Part shown: positions 1-4,863 of the stretch, one piece after another
Numbering within the stretch: the first letter of the stretch is position 1
How the letters are laid out: each line of letters starts with the position of its first letter
The notes under the pieces: model-generated
The model's database searches: none
What the model saw: the letters and a program-made list of their open reading frames with translations, nothing else
What the model was told of the DNA's origin: nothing
Program-made: the position numbers and the translations under genes
Source: Peptococcaceae bacterium
GTDB lineage: Bacteria; Bacillota; Peptococcia; Peptococcales; Peptococcaceae
Assembly (NCBI GenBank): GCA_017383785.1
Contig: JAFNVD010000054.1
Coordinates: 1 to 5,657 of the forward strand
Direction: 5' to 3'
DNA: 5,657 nt

Positions 1-789
1 AATCAGCCGTTGTTAAAACGATTAATGACCGAAGCACCGGGGACATATCACCACTGTATTATGGTAGGCAACCTTGGGGAAGCAGCGGCCGATGCCATCG
101 GGGCTAATGGGTTAGAAGTACGTTTAGGTGCATATTATCACGATATTGGGAAACTGAAACGTCCATATTTCTTTGCGGAAAATCAGTTTTCCGGTGTGAA
201 TCCTCATGACAATATTACACCACAGCTGAGTACATTAATCATTACCTCTCACGTAAAAGATGGTTTGGAAATGGCTCGTGAGGAAAAACTGCCGCCAATT
301 CTGATGGATATGATTGCACAGCATCATGGTGACAGTAAAGTTTCGTATTTTTACTTTAAAGCAAAAGAATTAGATGAAAATGCACGAGAACAGGATTTCC
401 GTTATGAAAATCCAAAACCGCAGACCAAAGAAGCAGCCATTTTGATGATGGCCGATACTGTAGAGGCAGCGGTGCGTTCTAAGAAAGACGCCACACCGGG
501 GCAGATTGAAGGCTTTATTCGCACCTTGATTAAAGGAAAACTGAATGATGGACAGTTTGATGAATGTGAACTGACATTCCGTGATTTAGACCAGATTGCC
601 GTTGCATTCGCACGGGTTATCAATGGGATTTACCACAAACGTGTGGAATATCCGCCTCAGGCCACACTGATTGCAGAACTAAAACCGGATACTGCTCATA
701 TGTTGGAAGCTAAAGCGGAAGAAGCAAATATGGGGAAGGATTCGAATGATATTACCAAGGAAAAACAGGAAGGACAGGATGAAGCATGA
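1..789 (+). CDS. pgpH: PgpH-type c-di-AMP phosphodiesterase (HD domain), C-terminal part; 5' end outside the window
   Basis: The frame is open from base 1 and encodes 262 residues, ending in TGA at 787-789. This matches the cytoplasmic HD domain of the PgpH/YqfF family, membrane proteins of roughly 700 residues that hydrolyse the second messenger c-di-AMP. The N-terminal 7TM-HD extracellular domain and membrane helices must lie upstream. Numbering from the window edge, the HD metal-site residues are visible in order: H17-H18 in GTYHH, H47-D48 in YYHDIGK, H69-D70 in NPHDNITP, H84 in ITSH, H108-H109 in IAQHHG and D152 in MADTVEAA. The catalytic domain therefore looks intact. The last 30 or so residues are a Glu/Lys/Asp-rich, probably disordered tail. 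The stop overlaps the ybeY start (ATGA), implying co-transcription and translational coupling. The domain match is strong; the c-di-AMP specificity comes from family knowledge (Listeria PgpH, Bacillus YqfF). Confidence 0.93.
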   Translation, partial: NQPLLKRLMTEAPGTYHHCIMVGNLGEAAADAIGANGLEVRLGAYYHDIGKLKRPYFFAENQFSGVNPHDNITPQLSTLIITSHVKDGLEMAREEKLPPILMDMIAQHHGDSKVSYFYFKAKELDENAREQDFRYENPKPQTKEAAILMMADTVEAAVRSKKDATPGQIEGFIRTLIKGKLNDGQFDECELTFRDLDQIAVAFARVINGIYHKRVEYPPQATLIAELKPDTAHMLEAKAEEANMGKDSNDITKEKQEGQDEA

Positions 790-1244
790 CAGTATTCATT
801 ACCAATGAACAGGATAAAATAGAGATTCCTGCAGAGTGGGAAGAAAAAATTAATCAGGTTGCAGCCATTTGCTTGAGAGAAGAACAGCTGCCTGAAGACG
901 TTGAGGTAGATTTGTTGTTTGTAGACAATGAAGCAATTCGCGAAATGAATCTGGAATATCGTGATAAAGACAGTGCGACCGATGTATTGAGTTTTCCAAT
1001 GTATGAACCGGATGAAGAAATTGACGATGAAGAAGAAGTACTGCTTGGCGACATCGTGATTTCCTTGGAACGTGCACAGGAACAATGCGAAGAATATGGG
1101 CATAGTCTGGAACGTGAAGTCATGTATCTTTTGGTACATGGGTTGCTGCATTTAGCAGGATATGACCACATGGAAGAAGAAGATAAAAAGGTAATGCGTG
1201 CACAGGAAGAAAAACTGCTTGCGCAGATAGGTGCAATTCGATAA
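786..1244 (+). CDS. ybeY: YbeY endoribonuclease / rRNA maturation factor
   Basis: This gene encodes 152 residues, the usual YbeY length. YbeY is a zinc-dependent single-strand endoribonuclease needed for 16S rRNA 3'-end maturation and ribosome quality control. The diagnostic H-X3-H-X5-H zinc motif is present at H118, H122 and H128 (HGLLHLAGYDH). The conserved Arg59 region is also present (LEYRDKDSATDVLSF, residues 56-70), as is the GDI strand at 88-90. Residues 75-85 are unusually acidic. The ATG at 786 overlaps the pgpH stop in ATGA. An AGGA at 776-779 lies 6 bases upstream, inside pgpH codons, so this start is well supported and translation is probably coupled. YbeY beside era fits a ribosome-biogenesis operon, since both act on 16S rRNA 3'-end processing and 30S assembly. 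Identification is secure; activity rests on family knowledge. Confidence 0.97.
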   Translation: MTVFITNEQDKIEIPAEWEEKINQVAAICLREEQLPEDVEVDLLFVDNEAIREMNLEYRDKDSATDVLSFPMYEPDEEIDDEEEVLLGDIVISLERAQEQCEEYGHSLEREVMYLLVHGLLHLAGYDHMEEEDKKVMRAQEEKLLAQIGAIR

Positions 1245-1247
1245 AAT
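1219..1247 (+). promoter_or_regulatory. weak candidate internal promoter ahead of the CorC-family gene
   Basis: TTGCGC at 1219-1224 and TAAAAT at 1242-1247 are separated by exactly 17 bases. The -10 matches the sigma-70/SigA consensus at five of six positions, the -35 at only three. The -10 includes the ybeY stop codon. Transcription from about 1254 would give the CorC-family gene a leader of roughly 55 bases. The 64-base gap here is the only sizeable one between pgpH and era, which makes an internal promoter reasonable. AT-rich sequence produces such matches by chance, so this is tentative. Confidence 0.25.
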
Positions 1248-1293
1248 ATTAATTGTAAATAGTTATGAAAGCCGATGATTGGCATAATTTGAT

Positions 1294-1299
1294 GGAGGT
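1294..1299 (+). promoter_or_regulatory. ribosome-binding site fixing a TTG start
   Basis: GGAGGT ends 9 bases before the TTG at 1309. The same frame has a stop (TAA, 1285-1287) just upstream and no ATG until codon 30, inside the membrane domain. This Shine-Dalgarno sequence therefore makes TTG 1309 the start of the CorC-family gene. Confidence 0.85.
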
Positions 1300-1308
1300 C
1301 GATTCTTT

Positions 1309-2607
1309 TTGGATACGGACAGTAGTCTATTATATGTAGTGATTGCAGTGTTAATTGCATTGTCAGCAATCTTTTCTTCAGCGGAGACAGCATTTATGTC
1401 TACCAATCGCATTCGTATGCGTAACTTGCATGAAGATGGGGAAAAGCGTGCAGGGCTTGTGCTTGACATGCTTGAAAAACAAAATAAATTAATTTCTTCT
1501 CTGCTTGTTGGGAACAATATTGTAAATATCAGTGCTTCGGCCATTGCCACTAAAATTGCGACGGACATCTTTAACGATGCCGGTGTGGGGATTGCTACAG
1601 GGGTTATGACTTTGCTGGTTTTGGTGTTTGGCGAAGTGATTCCGAAAAACTTAGCAGCAGCCCATGCAGAAAGCTGGGCCATGCTGATTGCACCGTTTAT
1701 TCGTCTGGTAAGTATCATATTGACACCGGTGGTATTTTTGCTGACCAAATTGTCTGATATGGTAGTACGGTTCAGTAAAAAAGACAACGAAGATGTACCG
1801 ACAATCACAGAGGATGAATTCCGTCTATTGGTAGACGTAGGTCAGGAAGAAGGGGTATTTGACGAATCGGAATCTGAAATGATTAACAGTATCATGGAGT
1901 TTGATGAAATCGTGGTAAAAGAAATTATGGTACCGCGTATTGATATTGTGGGGTTAGACGGTGATGATAATGTCAACGAAGCATTGCGTCTCATTATCGA
2001 TGGCGGTCATTCTCGTATTCCGGTATATGAAGACAGCATTGATAATATCATTGGGATTCTGTACGCCAAAGACATTTTTGAACATCTGCACGAAGATTTT
2101 GACAAGCTGCAGGTAAAAACCCTGATTCGTGATGCGTATTATATTCCGGAAACCAAAAAAGTGGATGACCTTTTAGAAGAATTGCGTATGAAAAAAGTAC
2201 ACATGGCGATTATTCTGGATGAATATGGTGGCACAAGCGGTCTGGTTACCATTGAAGACTTGCTGGAAGAAATCATTGGTGATATTCAGGATGAATACGA
2301 TGTGGAAGAAGATTTGATCGTAATGCATAGCGATACTGTGATGATCGCCGATGCCCGTACACCGATTCATGATGTAGAAGAAGCATTCGATGTAGAACTG
2401 GATGAAGAAATTCTGGACGACAGTGAAGCAGATACCATTGGCGGTATTGCATTTGAGCATTTAGGCGGGATTCCAACCAAAGGTGATGAAGTTACTGTGG
2501 ATCGATTCCACATTCGTGTGGTGGATGTACAGGGTCGTCGTATTGCCAAAGTAGAAGTAACTTTGCTTCCTCCAAATGAACAGGATGATGATGACGATGA
2601 CAAATAG
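1309..2607 (+). CDS. CNNM/CBS/CorC_HlyC family membrane protein (hemolysin-family, putative Mg2+/divalent cation transporter)
   Basis: This gene encodes 432 residues with a TTG start. The domain order is complete. A CNNM (DUF21) membrane domain spans about residues 5-155, with hydrophobic segments near 6-24, 61-81, 93-113 and 122-147; it carries SSAETAF (23-29), the Asn-rich VGNNIVNISAS (67-77) and GEVIPK (108-113). A CBS pair follows (about 205-335) with IMVPR at 206-210, HSRIPVYE at 234-241 and DEYGGTSGLVTIEDLLEEI at 304-322. A C-terminal CorC_HlyC domain (about 340-422) contains DTIGG at 375-379. Relatives transport or regulate Mg2+ (CorC/MpfA, eukaryotic CNNM); the old hemolysin label is historical. 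The CBS pair normally senses adenine nucleotides. The protein ends in six Asp and a Lys, and those codons overlap the cdd start. Its place directly after ybeY recalls proteobacterial ybeX, but YbeX lacks the CNNM membrane domain. The transported ion is not shown by the sequence. Confidence 0.93.
   Translation: MDTDSSLLYVVIAVLIALSAIFSSAETAFMSTNRIRMRNLHEDGEKRAGLVLDMLEKQNKLISSLLVGNNIVNISASAIATKIATDIFNDAGVGIATGVMTLLVLVFGEVIPKNLAAAHAESWAMLIAPFIRLVSIILTPVVFLLTKLSDMVVRFSKKDNEDVPTITEDEFRLLVDVGQEEGVFDESESEMINSIMEFDEIVVKEIMVPRIDIVGLDGDDNVNEALRLIIDGGHSRIPVYEDSIDNIIGILYAKDIFEHLHEDFDKLQVKTLIRDAYYIPETKKVDDLLEELRMKKVHMAIILDEYGGTSGLVTIEDLLEEIIGDIQDEYDVEEDLIVMHSDTVMIADARTPIHDVEEAFDVELDEEILDDSEADTIGGIAFEHLGGIPTKGDEVTVDRFHIRVVDVQGRRIAKVEVTLLPPNEQDDDDDDK
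2582..2585 (+). promoter_or_regulatory. ribosome-binding site deciding the cdd start
   Basis: AGGA lies inside the last codons of the CorC-family gene, in a stretch with in-frame ATGs at 2576, 2585, 2588, 2591 and 2597. Spacing is 5 bases to ATG 2591 and 11 to ATG 2597, while the earlier ATGs precede or abut the site. This favours 2591, with 2597 as the alternative. Confidence 0.6.
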
Positions 2608-3028
2608 TCAAACTACTTGGGATGTGCTCATTGATGCTGCGTGGCAGGCAAGAGAACACGCCTACGCGCCTTATTCGGGGTTTCGGGTAGGTGCCGCTGT
2701 ACAATGTGCAGATGGCAGTATCTATGGTGGATGCAATATAGAAAACGTAAGCTATGGACTTACCAATTGCGCAGAACGCACCGCCATGTTTCAGGCTGTT
2801 GCCAATGGTGCAAAGGAATTTCACCGTATGGTGATTTGCGCTGATACCCCAGAGCCTATTGCACCTTGTGGTGCTTGCAGACAGGTCATGGTGGAGTTGG
2901 CTCCGCAAATGGAAGTGTTGTTAATCAATAAAGAAGGCAAGCAGATTTTCACAACAGTAGAAAAATTGATGCCATATAGTTTTAGCGATTTTCCGCAACA
3001 AACGGAAAATGATGAAGGAGATGTGTAA
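2591..3028 (+). CDS. cdd: cytidine deaminase
   Basis: Cdd deaminates cytidine and deoxycytidine to uridine and deoxyuridine in pyrimidine salvage, in the cytoplasm. With the start at 2591 the protein has 145 residues, slightly longer than the usual 130 or so of the homotetrameric type. All active-site elements are present: AYAPYSGFRVGAA (24-36), CNIENVSYG (48-56), the zinc and catalytic motif C60-A-E62 in TNCAERTA, and PCGAC (92-96) with zinc ligands C93 and C96. Three zinc cysteines mark the small Bacillus-type enzyme. The C-terminus is extended and acidic (QQTENDEGDV), and its codons carry the era ribosome site. Several in-frame ATGs exist from 2576; 2591 is chosen on ribosome-site spacing, and the start could shift by up to five codons without touching the domain. 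The gene overlaps the CorC-family gene by 17 bases and precedes era by one base. Confidence 0.95.
   Translation: MTMTNSQTTWDVLIDAAWQAREHAYAPYSGFRVGAAVQCADGSIYGGCNIENVSYGLTNCAERTAMFQAVANGAKEFHRMVICADTPEPIAPCGACRQVMVELAPQMEVLLINKEGKQIFTTVEKLMPYSFSDFPQQTENDEGDV
3015..3020 (+). promoter_or_regulatory. ribosome-binding site for era
   Basis: AAGGAG within the last cdd codons ends 9 bases before ATG 3030. Upstream in-frame ATGs at 3009 and 3012 precede the site, and the one at 3021 abuts it. They would add 7, 6 or 3 residues ahead of the conserved Era N-terminus, so 3030 is preferred. Confidence 0.75.
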
Positions 3029-3029
3029 C

Positions 3030-3926
3030 ATGAAAACAGGTTTTGTCACTTTAGTAGGGCGACCAAATGCAGGGAAATCCACTTTACTGAATCAGATTCT
3101 GGATCGCAAGATTGCCATCGTGTCCGATAAGGCACAGACAACCAGACACAGAATCACAGGTGTATTAACCAATGAAACAGGGCAGATTGTATTTTTGGAT
3201 ACACCGGGGATTCACAAACCACGTCACAAACTGGGTGAACGTATGGTGGAAATTGCGCAGAGTTCGTTGTATGATGCCGATGTAGTGTATTATCTGGTAG
3301 ATGTGAACAATGATTTCGGCCCGGGCGAACAGTACATTTTAAATCAGTTGCAGAAAACAGATGCACCGGTATTTTTGTTGTTAAACAAAATTGACCGCAT
3401 TGAAAAACAGGAAGTGCTGGGCTTGATTGCACAGTGGCAAAGTCGTATGGAATTTGCTGAAATCTTCCCATTGTCTGCATACAAAGGTGACAACGTAGAG
3501 GCTTTGGTAGAAACTACGTTCAAATACCTGGAGGAAGGTCCGCAGTTTTATCCGGCAGACTCTGTTACCGACCAGCCGGAAGAAGTAGTCATTGCTGAAC
3601 TGATTCGTGAACAGATCTTACAATCTACCCGTGATGAAGTGCCGCACAGCATTGCGGTTATTGTAGAGCAGATGAAATTGCAGGATGACGGCAAAATCTA
3701 TGTAGGCGCTACAATCTACGTAGAACGTGATAGCCAGAAAGGGATTATCATCGGCAAAGCCGGTACCATGTTACGTAAAATCGGAAGTCGTGCTCGTAGA
3801 GAAATTGAATTTCTGTTGGGCGAAAAAGTATATCTGGATTTGTGGGTGAAAGTCAACGAAGACTGGCGTAATAAAGAAACCGCTATCAAATCCTTGTATC
3901 TGGAAGACGATGACGACGAATTTTAA
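3030..3926 (+). CDS. era: GTPase Era (30S ribosomal subunit assembly)
   Basis: This gene encodes 298 residues, matching the typical Era length of about 300. Era is a GTPase that binds the 3' end of 16S rRNA and acts as a checkpoint in 30S assembly. G-domain motifs are complete: G1 GRPNAGKS (10-17), the effector region AQTTRHRITG (35-44), G3 DTPG (57-60), G4 NKID (119-122) and G5 SAYKG (149-153). The C-terminal KH RNA-binding domain covers about 205-283, with IIIGKAGTMLRKIG at 239-252 containing the GxxG loop. The usual ending LDLWVKVNEDWR (269-280) is followed by a short acidic tail, EDDDDEF. It starts one base after the cdd stop, so it is co-transcribed with ybeY and cdd. It is the last gene of the unit: a terminator follows, and the recO gene that often follows era is absent here. 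Confidence 0.98.
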   Translation: MKTGFVTLVGRPNAGKSTLLNQILDRKIAIVSDKAQTTRHRITGVLTNETGQIVFLDTPGIHKPRHKLGERMVEIAQSSLYDADVVYYLVDVNNDFGPGEQYILNQLQKTDAPVFLLLNKIDRIEKQEVLGLIAQWQSRMEFAEIFPLSAYKGDNVEALVETTFKYLEEGPQFYPADSVTDQPEEVVIAELIREQILQSTRDEVPHSIAVIVEQMKLQDDGKIYVGATIYVERDSQKGIIIGKAGTMLRKIGSRARREIEFLLGEKVYLDLWVKVNEDWRNKETAIKSLYLEDDDDEF

Positions 3927-3975
3927 TCTGTTTAATAGTTCGTTTTAAGTTTGTTCTAAAATTAAAATAACAATG

Positions 3976-4025
3976 CAGAGGTTTTTGGATTCCTTGTAAG
4001 GAATGTCATAGACCTCTGTTTTTTT
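3976..4025 (+). terminator. Rho-independent terminator after era (nested hairpin)
   Basis: The outer stem pairs CAGAGGT (3976-3982) with ACCTCTG (4012-4018). A T-G wobble (3983/4011) and a T-A pair (3984/4010) can extend it. Seven T residues follow directly (4019-4025). Inside the loop is a second perfect 7-bp hairpin, ATTCCTTGTAAGGAAT (3989-4004), separated from the outer stem by an internal loop. The position, 50 bases after the era stop, fits the end of the pgpH-ybeY-cdd-era unit. Confidence 0.9.
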
Positions 4026-4036
4026 ATGTTGATATG

Positions 4037-4045
4037 TGATAAAAT
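4037..4045 (+). promoter_or_regulatory. probable extended -10 promoter for the CPBP protease gene
   Basis: TGATAAAAT contains an extended -10 TG (4037-4038), one spacer base and TAAAAT (4040-4045), five of six matches to TATAAT. The -35 at 17-base spacing would be TGTTTT (4017-4022), a poor match that overlaps the terminator T-run; extended -10 promoters can tolerate this. Transcription would begin near 4052, giving a leader of about 28 bases. A new promoter is expected here because a strong terminator lies just upstream. Confidence 0.5.
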
Positions 4046-4062
4046 AAACAAATAACCGTAGT

Positions 4063-4069
4063 AAAGGAG
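4063..4069 (+). promoter_or_regulatory. ribosome-binding site fixing a GTG start
   Basis: AAAGGAG ends 10 bases before GTG 4080. The frame is closed by TAA at 4062-4064, and the first ATG is codon 49, after the first membrane segment. GTG 4080 is therefore the start. Confidence 0.8.
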
Positions 4070-4079
4070 TGCCTGCAGC

Positions 4080-4805
4080 GTGGAACCTGAAATCAATCAT
4101 AAAAAGCAGATTTCTGTCATAGATTGGCTTGTCATATATATAAGTACCGTTGTGTTAGTAAATTTTCTGGTTGATCATCAACTTTATCCTTCTCAATGGA
4201 TTTCCTCCTTGTTGCCGGGCGGCATGAACGATGTGAATTTGCTGTTTGTGCATGAAATCTTACAATGTGGATTGATAGTAGGCGGCGTATTACTGTTTTT
4301 GCATATACGAGGCACAAGCATACAGCAGATTGGCTGGCAGGCGCCTCAGAACGCACAGAATTACGTGAGAGCCATTGTATATGGTGTATTGACTTGTTCC
4401 CTTATGCTGATGTTATCGGCATTTTTAACGCAAATATTTCCGCAATGGGCCGCTACCCAAAATGTGGTGTCTACTGCATTGCAGGTGGATACTGCTTGGG
4501 GGATATTAGCAGCGTTCTTATCGGTAGGGGTTATGGCGCCCTTGTGCGAAGAATTATTGTTTCGCGGATATTTGTTTCATGCGGTAAATCAAAAATACGG
4601 TACATGGCCAAGCGTCATAATCACGTCGTTTATATTTGCAGCTATTCATGGACAATGGTTTCAATTGCTGCCGTTATTTATGGCAGGCTTTTTTCTAAAT
4701 GCATTTTACCTGCATAGTCGTTCTTTGATCGCAACAGTGTTCATGCACAGTGCATGGAATACATTTAGCCTATATTTGATTGTATCTTTAAATATTTATG
4801 TATAA
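4080..4805 (+). CDS. CPBP-family intramembrane glutamic endopeptidase (CAAX/Abi-type)
   Basis: This gene encodes 241 residues, a normal length for the CPBP (CAAX protease and bacteriocin-processing) family of integral membrane proteases related to Rce1. The three family motifs are intact: E157-E158 with R162 in CEELLFRG, F186 to H190 in FAAIH, and H223 to N227 in HSAWN. Hydrophobic stretches near residues 13-33, 56-76, 96-119, 140-155, 177-190, 194-209 and 213-240 indicate a polytopic membrane protein with about seven or eight helices. The short N-terminus is charged and no cleavable signal peptide is apparent. The gene appears to have its own promoter after the era terminator. No bacteriocin, precursor peptide or sensor gene lies beside it, so a role in immunity, peptide processing or membrane stress cannot be chosen. 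Family assignment is firm; the substrate is unknown. Confidence 0.92.
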   Translation: MEPEINHKKQISVIDWLVIYISTVVLVNFLVDHQLYPSQWISSLLPGGMNDVNLLFVHEILQCGLIVGGVLLFLHIRGTSIQQIGWQAPQNAQNYVRAIVYGVLTCSLMLMLSAFLTQIFPQWAATQNVVSTALQVDTAWGILAAFLSVGVMAPLCEELLFRGYLFHAVNQKYGTWPSVIITSFIFAAIHGQWFQLLPLFMAGFFLNAFYLHSRSLIATVFMHSAWNTFSLYLIVSLNIYV

Positions 4806-4818
4806 ACAGACTGTTTAT
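4802..4818. promoter_or_regulatory. 17-base palindrome, candidate operator upstream of the rlmD-like gene
   Basis: ATAAACAG-A-CTGTTTAT is a perfect 8-bp inverted repeat around one central base. It starts inside the penultimate CPBP codon, spans the TAA stop and runs into the spacer before the methyltransferase gene. A -10-like TATAAA (4801-4806) overlaps its left arm. A TTGATT (4776-4781) lies 19 bases further up, longer than ideal. As RNA it could form a 7-bp A/U-rich stem with a 3-base loop, but no T-run follows, so a terminator is unlikely. The shape fits a dimeric repressor site; no regulator can be named. Confidence 0.35.
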
Positions 4819-4863
4819 GATAGGTTCCTTGGTTTGATGAATAGATAGAAATGAGGAAGATAT

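Noticed and set aside
1271..1283. Short hairpin GCCGA-TGA-TTGGC as a terminator after ybeY
   Set aside because: It has only five pairs including a wobble, and the sequence after it (ATAATTT) is not a T-run.
1265..1339. Upstream reading frame of 24 codons (ATG 1265 to TAG) overlapping the CorC-family start
   Set aside because: It has no ribosome-binding site in front, and the GGAGGT lies inside it and serves the TTG start. It is probably chance.
696..1393. Reverse-strand open frames across ybeY and the start of the CorC-family gene
   Set aside because: They lie antisense to a gene with intact catalytic motifs, have low-complexity Ser/Phe-rich products, and show no recognisable domain or ribosome site. 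They are shadows of the + strand codon pattern.
2587..2604. Run of Asp ending in Lys (DDDDK) in the CorC tail, resembling an enteropeptidase site
   Set aside because: It is a coincidental result of GAT/GAC repeats in the overlap with cdd and has no meaning in a bacterial cytoplasmic tail.
4029..4057. Alternative promoter TTGATA (4029-4034) with a downstream -10
   Set aside because: At 16-18 base spacing only AATAAC or ATAACC is available, poorer than the extended -10 TGATAAAAT.
4265..4717. 150-codon + strand frame inside the CPBP gene
   Set aside because: The other frame carries all three CPBP motifs and the membrane helices. This one gives a Cys/Arg-rich product with no family match.
4802..4818. 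Palindrome read as a terminator between the CPBP gene and rlmD
   Set aside because: The stem is almost all A/U, the loop is minimal, and no T-run follows (GATAGGTTCC comes next).
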